Assembly (NCBI GenBank): GCA_029210175.1
Contig: JARGPL010000037.1
Coordinates: forward strand, 86,353 to 150,352
Source: Minwuia sp.
Lineage (GTDB): Bacteria > Pseudomonadota > Alphaproteobacteria > Minwuiales > Minwuiaceae
Reading direction: 5' to 3'
DNA length: 64,000 nucleotides
The stretch's first letter is position 1, and each line of letters starts with the position of its first letter. The notes beneath the pieces were generated by a model. It worked only from the letters and a program-made list of their open reading frames with translations, was not told the DNA's origin and searched no databases. The translations under genes were made by a program, and so were the position numbers. Below are positions 27,104 through 35,962 of this stretch, one piece after another.

Positions 27104-27601
27104 TCAGCCGGACGAACCGGGCTGCGGCTGCGTATTGTCTGCGGTCTCTGGTTGGTCGGTAGTCTGGGCGGACGCCAGACCAGCGACGACGCCAGCGGCC
27201 AGTGCGGCGAGACCGATGGCCACAGGTGAAAGATCCAGTGCGCGAACACCGCACATCACGCGCGCCATGTCACCGGACAGGGCGGCACGTGCCAACGTTG
27301 CCTGGGCTTCCGCCTTGCGCCGCGCCTTGCGATTGGCCAGCAACATCGCAAACAGGATGATCATGAGTGCGACGATGCTCAGTCCGCCACCGACAAGCGC
27401 GCCCGCGACAAGCGTGCCGTAAGCAATGGAAAGTGTGCTGTAGGTGCCAACTGAAAGGAACACCAGCGCCAGGACCAGCAACAGGCTGGCCAGGCCTATG
27501 GAGACGGCGCGGATCGCCGTGCCACGTGCCGCGATACGCGCCCGACCGGCCTCTGCCTGGACAACGGCGATCAGGTCATCGATCAGCCCTGTGGAGATCA
27601 T
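27104..27601 (-). CDS. Holin-X/YqjE-like small inner-membrane protein
   Basis: This 165-residue protein has an amphipathic N-terminus, two adjacent transmembrane segments (about 34-54 and 62-84), a basic loop (NRKARRKAEAQ) and a third hydrophobic segment near 125-143 with a polar, Gln/Pro/Asp-rich tail. This layout matches phage-holin-superfamily proteins such as YqjE (holin-X). It lies 6 bases after the DUF883 gene, the same pairing as yqjD-yqjE. The role is unknown; homologues are stress-induced and ribosome-associated at the membrane in E. coli. Confidence 0.6.
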   Translation of the reverse strand: MISTGLIDDLIAVVQAEAGRARIAARGTAIRAVSIGLASLLLVLALVFLSVGTYSTLSIAYGTLVAGALVGGGLSIVALMIILFAMLLANRKARRKAEAQATLARAALSGDMARVMCGVRALDLSPVAIGLAALAAGVVAGLASAQTTDQPETADNTQPQPGSSG

Positions 27602-27607
27602 CAGCGG

Positions 27608-27949
27608 CTATTTCCGCATCATGCGACCGATGACGACCCCGATCGCTGCGGCAACAGCGATGGTTGCCAACGGTCGGTCTGTCGCCTGCGTGGTCAACCA
27701 GTTGCGACCGGCAGCATAGGTCTCGTTCGCCTGCTCCCTGACGTCGGATGCCTTCTGCCGCGCGGTGTCGGACGCGGCCTTTGTCGTGTCGCGAACCTTG
27801 TCGCCGGACAGTTCCGCGACCTGATGCACCAGAGCCGCCATGTCGGCGCGGAGCTTGTCGAAATCATCCCGCAGGTCGTCCGGCGAAACCTTGTCCTTGT
27901 CGGAAGTGCTGGAACCTGTTTTTGCCGTGGTATTCGATTGCGTTGCCAT
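27608..27949 (-). CDS. DUF883 (YqjD/ElaB-like) membrane-anchored protein
   Basis: This 113-residue protein has an N-terminal polar Thr/Ser/Lys region, a central helix (DFDKLRADMAALVHQVAEL) and a C-terminal transmembrane stretch (RPLATIAVAAAIGVVIGRMM) followed by a basic end. This is the DUF883 plan: a cytosolic coiled-coil domain held to the inner membrane by a single C-terminal helix. It leads the two-gene unit with the holin-X-like gene. AGGACAG precedes its ATG. Confidence 0.75.
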   Translation of the reverse strand: MATQSNTTAKTGSSTSDKDKVSPDDLRDDFDKLRADMAALVHQVAELSGDKVRDTTKAASDTARQKASDVREQANETYAAGRNWLTTQATDRPLATIAVAAAIGVVIGRMMRK

Positions 27950-28096
27950 CTGTCTGTCCTTGGTCAGGGCCGGAGCGGGTTCAGCAGGTAAACAATCCTG
28001 TGCAGCAATGGTTCCCCGGTCAGGCGGCGCAGCAGCCGGTCATAGGTCGAAACTCTTCTCCGATTCCGGACCTGGCGCACCGTGCCGTCGGCGAGA

Positions 28097-30013
28097 TCAC
28101 CCGCCCGAATTGAAGAAGTCATAGATCTGCTGCGCCATCTGGCCGCTGATGCCATCGACCTTTTCCAGATCGGCAAGCCCGGCGCGGGCGATCTGCTTGG
28201 CAGAGCCGAATTTCAGCAGCAGGGCCTTCTTGCGGCGCGGGCCGATACCGGGGATTTCGTCCAGCGGCGACTGGCCGATCTGCTTGGAGCGGCGGTTGCG
28301 GTGGGTGCCGATGGCGAACCGATGTGCCTCGTCGCGCAATCGTTGCAGATAATAGAGCACCGGGTCGCGCTCCGGCAGGTCGAACTGTGGCTTGCCGGGC
28401 AGGAAGAATCGCTCCCGCCCCGCGTTGCGGTCCGGCCCCTTGGCGATGGATACCAGACCGACGCCTTCCACGCCCAGTTCGGCAAAGACCTTCTCGACAA
28501 TGCCAAGCTGACCCAGCCCACCGTCGATGATGACCAGATCAGGCCATTCGCCTGCACCGGTCGCCTCGGCCTGATCATCCTTCTTCAGGCGCTGGAAACG
28601 GCGGGTCAGGACTTCGCGCATCATGCCGAAGTCATCACCCGGTGTGATGTCGGTCGACTTGATGTTGAACGTCCGGTACGCCGCCTTTCGCATCCCTTCC
28701 GGTCCGGCGACGATCATGCCGCCGACCGCGTTGGTGCCCTGGATGTGGCTGTTGTCATAGACCTCTATCCGGTTCGGCGGTGCGGGCAGCTGGAACAGGT
28801 CGGCCACACCCTGCAGCAACTTTGTCTGGGCCGCACTTTCGGCCTGACGGCGGCCCAGCGCTTCCTGCGCGTTCAGGATTGCCTGATCCACAAGTTCCCG
28901 CTTGCCGCCGCGTTGCGGGCGCAACAGGTGCACCTTGTGACCTGCGCGAATCCCCAGCGCCTCCGCGATCAGACCGTCGGACGGCACGTCATGGCTGATC
29001 AGGATCTGCTTCGGGGCCGGGCGATCATCGTAGAACTGGCCGATGAAGGCCGCCAGAACCTCCCCTGTTTCATCATCCTTGGCGTGGCTGGGGTAATAGG
29101 CGCGGTTGCCGAAGTTCTGCCCGGCGCGGAAGAAGAATACCTGCACACAGGTCTGGCCGCCGGCGGAATAGGCGGCGATCACGTCGGCTTCCTCCAGCCC
29201 CTCCACATTGACGCCCTGTTTCTGCTGGATCTGCGACAGGGCCCAGATGCGGTTGCGGTACATGGCGGCATCCTCGAACGCCAGCGTGTCCGATGCGCGC
29301 TGCATCTTCTCTCCCAGTTCGTCGCGCAGGTTCTGGCTGCGGCCGGACAGGAAATCGCGCGCTTCCTGCACCATCTCCGCATAGGCCGCCTGATCGATTT
29401 CCCCGACGCAGGGGGCCAGGCAGCGCTTGATCTGGAACTGCAGGCAGGGGCGCTGACGGCTGTCGAAGTCATTGTCGGAACAGCTGCGCAGGGGAAACGC
29501 GCGCTGCAGCGCGGTCAGCGTGTGGTTGACAGCGGTGGCGGAGGCAAAGGGGCCAAAGTATTCCCGGTCCTTCTCCCGCTTGCCCCGATGCTTCACCAGC
29601 ATGGGATAGGCGTGATCCAGATTGACCTCGATATAGGGGAACGACTTGTCATCGCGCAGGATGATGTTGAACCGGGGCTTCAGCCGCTTGATCAGGTTGG
29701 CTTCCAGCAGCAGCGCGTCGACCTCCGTGTGGGTCGAGATCACCTCCAGATCGCGGGTCATCTGCACCATGCGAAGGATGCGCATGGAAAGACTGCGGGC
29801 GCGGGTATAGCTGGTGACGCGGTTCTTCAGGTTTCGCGCCTTGCCGACATACAGAACGTCACCGGCTGCGTTCAGCATCCGGTATACGCCGGGGCTGCTG
29901 GGCAGGGTACTCAGCTTGGCTGTGAGAATGGCAAAGCCATCCGGTTCCGGAACGTCGGATTCCGGAGTGGTTTCGGGGATGTCGGTTTCAGGTTCGCCGG
30001 GCGAGTCGCTCAT
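28097..30013 (-). CDS. uvrC: Excinuclease ABC subunit C
   Basis: This 638-residue nuclease makes the 3' and 5' incisions of nucleotide excision repair. The GIY-YIG domain ([23 protein letters not shown], about 38-65) is followed by the UVR region and the RNase-H-like domain ([31 protein letters not shown]) and a C-terminal tandem HhH ([23 protein letters not shown]). The ATG at 30013 gives an acidic N-terminal extension of about 30 residues ahead of the GIY-YIG domain, slightly longer than in E. coli. Length is otherwise normal. It is a single gene here; the usual downstream pgsA is absent. Confidence 0.96.
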   Translation of the reverse strand: MSDSPGEPETDIPETTPESDVPEPDGFAILTAKLSTLPSSPGVYRMLNAAGDVLYVGKARNLKNRVTSYTRARSLSMRILRMVQMTRDLEVISTHTEVDALLLEANLIKRLKPRFNIILRDDKSFPYIEVNLDHAYPMLVKHRGKREKDREYFGPFASATAVNHTLTALQRAFPLRSCSDNDFDSRQRPCLQFQIKRCLAPCVGEIDQAAYAEMVQEARDFLSGRSQNLRDELGEKMQRASDTLAFEDAAMYRNRIWALSQIQQKQGVNVEGLEEADVIAAYSAGGQTCVQVFFFRAGQNFGNRAYYPSHAKDDETGEVLAAFIGQFYDDRPAPKQILISHDVPSDGLIAEALGIRAGHKVHLLRPQRGGKRELVDQAILNAQEALGRRQAESAAQTKLLQGVADLFQLPAPPNRIEVYDNSHIQGTNAVGGMIVAGPEGMRKAAYRTFNIKSTDITPGDDFGMMREVLTRRFQRLKKDDQAEATGAGEWPDLVIIDGGLGQLGIVEKVFAELGVEGVGLVSIAKGPDRNAGRERFFLPGKPQFDLPERDPVLYYLQRLRDEAHRFAIGTHRNRRSKQIGQSPLDEIPGIGPRRKKALLLKFGSAKQIARAGLADLEKVDGISGQMAQQIYDFFNSGG

Positions 30014-30044
30014 GCCCTGAATGTAGTGCGTGGACCCGGAACTG

Positions 30045-30425
30045 TCAGGTCTCGTCGGCAGGCAGCGGCGGCACGCGGGACACGAAATGCCCCTTCACGC
30101 CCTGGGGCCACTGCTTGTAAGGGACCTGGCCGGTCTCCGATGCATCATACAGTTCCGCGAACGCCACCAGCGCCGCCGCCGACGCAGCCTCGGGCGCGAA
30201 CGATCCCATGACGTAGGTGATCTTGCCCGGTGCGGACAGGCCGACATTGCAATGGTGGTCGCAGCCCATCAGACAGGCATGACGGCGGGTCGCGACGCCC
30301 GATACCCCGTCGGCAACCTGTTCCACCAGCCCGCACAGCATCTCGCCGCCGGTCTGCCCGTCCGGTCCCCGCTTGGTTTCGGGGGCGAAGTTGCAGGTCT
30401 CGCAGACGGTCAGCGTGGCGGTCAT
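30045..30425 (-). CDS. DUF1636 family Cys-rich protein
   Basis: This 126-residue protein has a thioredoxin-like ferredoxin layout. Cysteines occur in TVCETCNF near the N-terminus, GEMLCGLV, and [12 protein letters not shown], giving enough ligands for a 2Fe-2S-type cluster or metal site. DUF1636 members are often near cobalamin or metal genes but lack a proven function. The ATG at 30425 is chosen since the first Cys motif follows within a few residues; 16 further in-frame codons upstream are unlike the family. It is tail-to-head with uvrC (31-base gap) and divergent from the deacetylase. Confidence 0.7.
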   Translation of the reverse strand: MTATLTVCETCNFAPETKRGPDGQTGGEMLCGLVEQVADGVSGVATRRHACLMGCDHHCNVGLSAPGKITYVMGSFAPEAASAAALVAFAELYDASETGQVPYKQWPQGVKGHFVSRVPPLPADET

Positions 30426-30540
30426 GGTCGGGTTCCGGGAACGATGTTTCACCAATGCCGCCTTGTGCGGCACTATGGGCGACGGATCAAGTCAAACCGG
30501 CCTGATGACGGGGCCAGCCTGAAATGCGGGGAGAGGCAGC

Positions 30541-31530
30541 ATGCGGACGTTTCGGGGACCCTGGCCGGATGGCAGGACCGGTGCAATGGCGCTGACCTTT
30601 GACTGCGACGTCACCTATGCCTATGCGCCTGCACGCCCCGGCCCGGATGGTCCGCGCACCGGTGCGGCACTGTTCGAAAAGCAGCCAAAGCGCCTGCAGG
30701 GCTACAGCCGTGGCCTCTATGGCCTGAATGTCGGCCTGCCGCGTGTGCTCGACCTGCTGGACCGGCGCAACGTGCGCGGATCGTTCTACCTGCCCGGCGC
30801 GAATGTGGAGCGCTGGCCGGACGATTTCCGCCGTATTGTCGACGCGGGGCATGAGGTCGGTGCGCACGGCCACGAGCATGAGAACCTGTCGCTCTACAAG
30901 GACGACCCGGCGGGGGAGGCGCTGATCCTGAAGACCTGCATCGCCGCCTTCGAGAAGCATCTGGGGCGTCGCCCGACCGGCTATCGCTCCCCCGCGTGGG
31001 ACATGAACCTGCATTCGGGCCGCATCCTGATGGAGGAGGGGATCACCTATGATTCCAGCCTGTTCGCGGAGGAAGCGCCTTACCTGCTGTCGGACGCCTA
31101 TCCCGATCAGCCCGACCTGCTGGAATTCCCCATCGACTGGTCGCTGGATGACGCCACCTATTACATGTGGTTCATGCCGCCGCACCTGATGGCGCAGTTC
31201 CATGACCCGGATGAAGTGCTGCGCATCTGGCAGGCCGAACTGGACGGTATTGTGGGGGAGGGCGGCGTCTTCACCCTGACCTGCCACCCGTCGGTCATCG
31301 GCCGCCACCACCGCATGAACATCCTCGACCGGCTGCTGGACCACGTGGAAGCCCGCGGCGACATCTGGCTCGCCCCGCTGGACGAGATCGCGGCCTGGGT
31401 GGGGCCAAGGATGGCGGAGGTTTCAGCGAGCGAGGCTGCGGATCAGGATAAACAACGATCTCAAATCCGAAGTCACTTAAAGGGTGTCTCTGGCAGTATT
31501 TCAAAGAATCGCCTGCAAGGTTCGCGATGA
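30541..31530 (+). CDS. Polysaccharide deacetylase (PuuE-like), C-terminus replaced at the island edge
   Basis: This 329-residue NodB-type protein opens with ALTFDCDVTYAY (metal-binding D-x-D-like motif), then GAHGHEHENLS (metal-binding His pair), SPAWDMN and LTCHPSVIGRHHR (C-terminal catalytic His). It removes acetyl or related groups from a carbohydrate or acts as a hydrolase of the allantoinase-like PuuE group. The normal domain ends near residue 300 at IAAWVGPRM. The last 28 or so codons (from about 31447) run into AT-rich island DNA and overlap the antisense CDPS-like gene by 58 bases, so the native 3' end appears lost and a random tail added. The fold may still be complete. Confidence 0.78.
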   Translation: MRTFRGPWPDGRTGAMALTFDCDVTYAYAPARPGPDGPRTGAALFEKQPKRLQGYSRGLYGLNVGLPRVLDLLDRRNVRGSFYLPGANVERWPDDFRRIVDAGHEVGAHGHEHENLSLYKDDPAGEALILKTCIAAFEKHLGRRPTGYRSPAWDMNLHSGRILMEEGITYDSSLFAEEAPYLLSDAYPDQPDLLEFPIDWSLDDATYYMWFMPPHLMAQFHDPDEVLRIWQAELDGIVGEGGVFTLTCHPSVIGRHHRMNILDRLLDHVEARGDIWLAPLDEIAAWVGPRMAEVSASEAADQDKQRSQIRSHLKGVSGSISKNRLQGSR

Positions 31531-32108
31531 TCCAAAATACCTTCTATGACATCAATTCTCGAATTATAAATCCAATTCGCAAATATCCAACGGCCTTTGG
31601 CGTAGAATTCGTCATTGTATCCAAGAATTTCAGCGCAATAAATGGCCAATGCCGTTTCATCCAGTATGTATTTGTTTTGTATAGACAGCAATTTTTCAGT
31701 TGCTTGTCCGTAAATACGATTGCACCAGTAATTCTTGTATTCTTCAAATTTTGACAATACGTCAATATCTTTCCTGATCGAGTCGTTCAGCTTGAATACA
31801 AAATTCTGGTACGCCATATTTTTCTCTATTTCCGAAAAAAGACGAATTTCGTAACTAATGTCAATTCCATCGGCCAGTGTATCTCTGTATGTATTTTGGA
31901 TTAATCGGGTGAGATCTAATACTTGCTGCTCAACTAATCTCTTTGGGTGTAATTCTTCTTTGCCTTCATAAGCTAAGTAGCGCAGCGTATCGCACGGCAC
32001 AATCAAAGTGGATGAGTATTCTTTCAAATATACCTTGAAAAGGTATCTCAGAGAATCCTTAGTGTAAAAAGGGTTGGATAAACTGATTGGGATAAAGGCT
32101 TTTCTCAT
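31473..32108 (-). CDS. Cyclodipeptide synthase (CDPS)-like protein
   Basis: This 211-residue protein has no obvious family name but matches the CDPS plan. The N-terminal FIPISLSNPFYTKDSLRYL aligns with the CDPS nucleophile region GISxxN: S9 would be the catalytic Ser (AlbC S37) and N12 the AlbC N40 position. The middle EIRLFSEIEKNMAYQ matches YvmC IHTFSDFIDNKAYQ. Then KYILDET puts Y147 and E151 at the spacing of AlbC Y178 and E182 (138 residues from Ser, against 141). The later Tyr-His/Pro pair of known subfamilies is not clear (Y164 or Y169 are options). CDPSs take two aminoacyl-tRNAs and make a cyclic dipeptide. It overlaps the upstream membrane gene by 4 bases. The assignment rests on visual alignment. 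Confidence 0.6.
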   Translation of the reverse strand: MRKAFIPISLSNPFYTKDSLRYLFKVYLKEYSSTLIVPCDTLRYLAYEGKEELHPKRLVEQQVLDLTRLIQNTYRDTLADGIDISYEIRLFSEIEKNMAYQNFVFKLNDSIRKDIDVLSKFEEYKNYWCNRIYGQATEKLLSIQNKYILDETALAIYCAEILGYNDEFYAKGRWIFANWIYNSRIDVIEGILDHREPCRRFFEILPETPFK

Positions 32109-32629
32109 CTCTTTTTCGCCAGAGTTAAATCAATGAGCACTGAAAAAATACTGTCTTCCATATACTTGGGGTGCAATTCAATTAAGTGTTCAAAAAAACC
32201 CGAAAAAATTTTGATTGCAACATGAGAAATTTGAAACAGGACTGCCAAAAAAAGGCAAGAAATTTGTATAAATCCATGATCCCATGAGCTTAAGTCAACA
32301 CCTGCAGTTTGAGCAAAAAGAATTGCAATCGCTATTGCGTATAAAACCGCAGGTGACACTGCGGTAAACCGTAATAATGGAACAAACCATATTTGATTGC
32401 GTAATAAATCTCCCACAGAAATTTCTGGAGAATCGGAAATATTTGCCTTCAGAAGTTTTCTCAACCCGACTTTCGGAGGTATGTTCTCATTATCAATTTG
32501 AAATTGAAGTTCAATGCAAATATCTCCGTAATCAAAAAGTTGACCTGAATTTTTCAAAAAACCGGAAAAACACAAAGCCAACGCATGAAAGCCAAATGTG
32601 GGTATGAAAAGCACAAAAAGATCACTCAT
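32105..32629 (-). CDS. Small membrane protein of the CDPS-like operon
   Basis: This roughly 174-residue protein is not recognised. It has an N-terminal transmembrane segment (LFVLFIPTFGFHALALCF), a soluble stretch of about 50 residues with acidic and polar character, two more hydrophobic segments (AVSPAVLYAIAIAILFAQ and FIQISCLFLAVLFQISHV) and a polar C-terminus. ATG at 32629 follows AGGA; a TTG at 32650 would add seven residues. It lies between the symporter (27-base gap by this start) and the CDPS-like gene (ATGA overlap), so a shared process is implied. It could help localise or export the CDPS product. Confidence 0.55.
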   Translation of the reverse strand: MSDLFVLFIPTFGFHALALCFSGFLKNSGQLFDYGDICIELQFQIDNENIPPKVGLRKLLKANISDSPEISVGDLLRNQIWFVPLLRFTAVSPAVLYAIAIAILFAQTAGVDLSSWDHGFIQISCLFLAVLFQISHVAIKIFSGFFEHLIELHPKYMEDSIFSVLIDLTLAKKR

Positions 32630-32655
32630 CTGAATCTTGTGTCCTAGCAAAAAGA

Positions 32656-34101
32656 CTAAATCTGACTGTTGCGGTTCATGTAAACAATAACACTCATGAC
32701 AGCTGCCGTTAATAAGAAGCCTACAGGCGCGCCAAACGCTACATTCATTGGTGATGAAAAGTAGCTAACCAGAACGATAGCCGTAGCTCCCGCATACACA
32801 GATAAGACCGCAGTTTTCTGAACAATTGGCAAACGCATTACTTCCGGAGCGAAAAGGGCTGTTATGACAACCGGCCCTGTTACTATAACAAGTCCAAATA
32901 TTGTAAACAGAAGTTGGAGGAAATTGTAGCCCAAAAGTGTGAATATGACATAGTACATACCGTTCGCAATAAGCAAGAATATCGCTATCCAAATTCTAGG
33001 TAGGAGAAGGTTGCTCTGGTCGATGCCAGATTTTTCACAAACAAATTGCGATAGTGGAAGCAACGCGCTGTCTGCTGTACTAATTAGAGCAGATAGACAG
33101 GCAACAAAAAAGATCGGGAGCGCAATATACGCGATCAATGGCGATTCTGAACGAGCCATTGATCGCAAAAAGGCATCAATTGTTTGTGTATCCAGACCGA
33201 GTAGCGGGCCGGATACTATTCCAACGATAGCAAAAAATGACCACAAGAGAGCCGTCGAGAACGCACCATTTACGATTCCAACTCTCAATACCTGAATACT
33301 CTCAGAAGCGGCAACCATTTGCCAAGTCCGCAATTGGGTAAACTGCAGAAAAATATTTACAACTATGACATTCGCAGTGATGGCAATTGGCAAAATAACA
33401 AATCCATCTCCAAACATTGGGTTGGGAAACCAATCTATCTTCGGTATTGATGCCGTTTCTGTTAATCTGGTAATGACCAAATAGAGGCAAATGCCTAGTG
33501 TTGTAAGGGCGCCAAGCCAGATAAGAGACCACTGAATCAAATCGGTTCGTACTACCGCGGGAAACCCACCTATAGCTGTATAAAGCAGAATTATTGCCGA
33601 TACGAAGGCCAAGCTAAGTTGCAAATTCACTGTTCCAGGCGCGGCGAAAACTGAAAATATTGACACTCCAACATATAGTTCAATTAGCAAAATGCTGAGA
33701 ACGCCTAAAGCGGGGACGAGACAAATCATAAATGAAGTGTTCGAACTTCTTGTGGTTTTTGACAAAAACTGGAAAAGACTGGTGCCGCTTTCTAAGGTGT
33801 CTGTTATGCCGCGTTTGTTGATGAATTTGGCAAACAGAAGAGCTCCTAGAAAATACGTAAGTGGCGCAAGAAGTATAGGAATGCCAAAAAAAGAACCCAA
33901 AGTAACAAAAAAAATCAACGCGGTGGCCAAGGATGTCGAGCTTGCTGCAAATGAACCCGAGAATTGTTTTTTATTCAAATGCTTGCCGAGCAAAAAAAAG
34001 TCACGTTGTGTTTGAATTTTTACGTATGAATTTATTCCAACGTAAACAAAGTACAGGAGGATTATCAAAGAAAACGCTGCTACTATCGTCATGGGTTGCA
34101 T
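32656..34101 (-). CDS. Sodium:solute symporter (SSS family)
   Basis: This 481-residue polytopic protein has about 13 hydrophobic segments and the two SSS signatures: YTAIGGFPAVVRTDLIQWS in the middle and ISTADSALLPLSQ later (the Na+-site serines/threonine region). It is closest in style to PutP/PanF-type importers. The ATG at 34101 follows GGAAGGACGAAG; an ATG at 34137 is possible. It is the first gene of the island operon, and TAAAAT at 34168-34163 (minus strand) fits a -10 box. A transporter leading a CDPS-like gene suggests substrate uptake or product transport; SSS members normally import, which is unusual for a product-export role. Confidence 0.85.
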   Translation of the reverse strand: MQPMTIVAAFSLIILLYFVYVGINSYVKIQTQRDFFLLGKHLNKKQFSGSFAASSTSLATALIFFVTLGSFFGIPILLAPLTYFLGALLFAKFINKRGITDTLESGTSLFQFLSKTTRSSNTSFMICLVPALGVLSILLIELYVGVSIFSVFAAPGTVNLQLSLAFVSAIILLYTAIGGFPAVVRTDLIQWSLIWLGALTTLGICLYLVITRLTETASIPKIDWFPNPMFGDGFVILPIAITANVIVVNIFLQFTQLRTWQMVAASESIQVLRVGIVNGAFSTALLWSFFAIVGIVSGPLLGLDTQTIDAFLRSMARSESPLIAYIALPIFFVACLSALISTADSALLPLSQFVCEKSGIDQSNLLLPRIWIAIFLLIANGMYYVIFTLLGYNFLQLLFTIFGLVIVTGPVVITALFAPEVMRLPIVQKTAVLSVYAGATAIVLVSYFSSPMNVAFGAPVGFLLTAAVMSVIVYMNRNSQI

Positions 34102-34268
34102 ATCTATCTTCGTCCTTCCGCAATCTTTGGAAATCATGCAAGCGCGTACTAGGGGAGCGTTAATTTTAGCACAATATTCTGTGATGAAAAGAGTGTCGAG
34201 AAAGACTGTGAATTAGTGAGCCGTTGAGCGAGCACCCAATTGCGGGTTAACTCGGTTCGGTGCAGGGT

Positions 34269-35144
34269 TTACCCCAGCTTCAGGTCGATCAGCACCGTTT
34301 CCGTGTACAGATGATCCACGCGCCAGTCGGGCAGGGGCGGGTTGGCGCGGCGGACCATACGGCGATAGGGCAGCGGCACGCGGGTGCCGCCCACGGGATT
34401 GTCGTCCAGGAACCGTTCGTCGACGATCAGTCTGGCGCGCGGGTCGTTGCCCATGATCGCACCAGCCGCGCCGTCGATCATCCGGGCCAGTGCCACCGGG
34501 TCGCCGGTATAGATCAGGTCGTGGCAGAATCCCTTGTCACCCCGGTCCTGCTGCAGGAAGAAACACAGCACCTGCCCTTCGCGATCGCGCAACAGCACCG
34601 GGTGAGCAGTCAGGTCGCGATGGTCATCCAGATAACGCTGTTCCTCTGCGCCCACCAGGGGACGGATGGTGCCGTGGTCGGTGATCGCGTCCACACCAGC
34701 GTTCGCGGCGGTCTGGTCCGGCTCCCACACGAAGCGGTAATGATCGAGGTCGCGGAAGCCGCAGCTTTCCAGGATGGCGTGGACCCGCTTGCTGGGGTCG
34801 AACACCGTGTAGGTGATGTCCGGGCGTTCCTCATAGGTGCGCATCATCCGTACACCCAGATCCTCACCGCGCCAGTCGCGCAGCACGTAGATCGACGTGA
34901 AGCTGCCGAAGATGCGCTCCCGCCCGTCGATCACCCGCATGGAATAGACGTTGCCGTGGAACCCGACGATCTTGCCATCCGCCTCCGACACCATGCCGAT
35001 GTGCGGTTTCTCTCCGGCCCAGCCATAGTTCATCAGGCGGGCAAAGACCTCCGGCGAGACGTTCCTGTTCATGTGCTGATGCAGCAGATCGGCAACCTGC
35101 GGAATGTCCGTATCGGAGCCGGGACGGATGATCGCCGGGGTCAT
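34269..35144 (-). CDS. GNAT-family N-acetyltransferase
   Basis: This 291-residue protein has an N-terminal GNAT domain: IIRPGSDTDIPQVADLL start, GKIVGFHGNVYSMRV, and the acetyl-CoA loop near RDWRGEDLGVRMMRTY (the R/Q-x-x-G-x-G/A-like turn). The remaining 150 residues look like a second, degenerate GNAT-like half. The ATG at 35144 overlaps the stop of the upstream deacetylase gene (ATGA). The pair is probably a two-step amino-sugar modification unit, with deacetylase then acetyl transfer, but the substrates are not known. Confidence 0.72.
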   Translation of the reverse strand: MTPAIIRPGSDTDIPQVADLLHQHMNRNVSPEVFARLMNYGWAGEKPHIGMVSEADGKIVGFHGNVYSMRVIDGRERIFGSFTSIYVLRDWRGEDLGVRMMRTYEERPDITYTVFDPSKRVHAILESCGFRDLDHYRFVWEPDQTAANAGVDAITDHGTIRPLVGAEEQRYLDDHRDLTAHPVLLRDREGQVLCFFLQQDRGDKGFCHDLIYTGDPVALARMIDGAAGAIMGNDPRARLIVDERFLDDNPVGGTRVPLPYRRMVRRANPPLPDWRVDHLYTETVLIDLKLG

Positions 35145-35917
35145 TGCGCTGCCCATGTCGGCATCAGTCTGGCATGATCGAGCCAGCATGCGGCAGGGTG
35201 GTCGTTGACCAGCCGCAGAACGGCCTCCAGCGCCACCCAGCAGTCTTCGTCCTGCGCCCAGACATGGGTCAGCAGCCCGGTTGGCTCCGCCGTATCGACG
35301 TCGCCCGTGCGCCTCGCGGTCAGGTGTTCGACCAGTCGGTTGGCGGTCTTCTCTGCACCGATGAAGGTGCGCCCGCGTTTCCAGGCGATCAGGTCGCAAT
35401 GACCGTTGATCATTGTCAGGCCGGGGGCGACATCGGCTGTCACCCTGGGGGCGAAGACGCTGACGACGTCAAAGCCAAGGTCCGGCAGATGCGGGAAGAT
35501 CTCCGGTGCGATGCGGTTCCATGGCGGGGCCAGCATCGGACAGACCCGATCACCGAACAGGTCCGTCATCCGCAGCGAGCCTGCGCGCAGTTCCCCCAGA
35601 ATATTGTCCAGGGGGCGATGCAGGCCCAGTTCCCACTTGCCCTTCACGTCGGCGGGGGAGTGGTCGGCGTGGGCAAAGCCATGTTGCAGCGGAATGGCAC
35701 CTGCGCAGGCCAGCAATGGCTGCGCGATCTCATCGACGGCCTTGTCCGGTACAACGGCGATGAACACAGGCGCGCCCGTGGCGTCGGAAAGCGCCAGCAT
35801 CCGCAGGATCGGGGCGGTGGGCGCATCCGCGTCATCATCACGCCACCACAGCGTTGCGGTCTCACCCGCTTCGCCCCAGAGGTCCAGTTCCCGGCGCAGG
35901 GGATCGAGTGCGTTCAT
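35141..35917 (-). CDS. Polysaccharide deacetylase family protein
   Basis: This 258-residue protein has LWWRDDDADAPT near the N-terminus (metal-binding Asp-rich motif), QHGFAHADHSP (His pair) and APPWNRIAPEIF (substrate loop), a NodB-fold variant without clear PuuE length. It is translationally coupled to the GNAT gene. A second deacetylase is at 30541-31530 across the island, so the two lay near each other before the island came in. It is divergent from the thioesterase at 35963. Confidence 0.72.
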   Translation of the reverse strand: MNALDPLRRELDLWGEAGETATLWWRDDDADAPTAPILRMLALSDATGAPVFIAVVPDKAVDEIAQPLLACAGAIPLQHGFAHADHSPADVKGKWELGLHRPLDNILGELRAGSLRMTDLFGDRVCPMLAPPWNRIAPEIFPHLPDLGFDVVSVFAPRVTADVAPGLTMINGHCDLIAWKRGRTFIGAEKTANRLVEHLTARRTGDVDTAEPTGLLTHVWAQDEDCWVALEAVLRLVNDHPAACWLDHARLMPTWAAQ

Positions 35918-35962
35918 CTGAAGACCTGTTCCCTTGGATCATGTTGCGGCATAAGTCGGCCC

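Larger units (their letters stand above)
31450..34200. mobile_element. AT-rich genomic island with a three-gene operon
   Basis: From about 31450 to about 34200 the base composition is visibly AT-rich (roughly 35-42% GC by eye), against above 60% on both sides. Codon choice in the three genes changes accordingly (many AAA, AAT, TTT and ATT). The edges fall inside the tail of a deacetylase gene on the left and before a native-composition GNAT gene on the right. No integrase, IS, tRNA or clear flanking direct repeat was found; only GCGAGC occurs near both ends. Recent horizontal gain is the simplest reading. Confidence 0.75.

Noticed and set aside
27964..28176. 70-residue minus-strand frame between uvrC and DUF883
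   Set aside because: It overlaps the uvrC 3' end in another frame and has no recognisable motif; no start context supports it.
31430..34262. Flanking direct repeats or att sites of the AT-rich island
   Set aside because: Only GCGAGC is shared near the two edges, too short to call a target duplication or att site.
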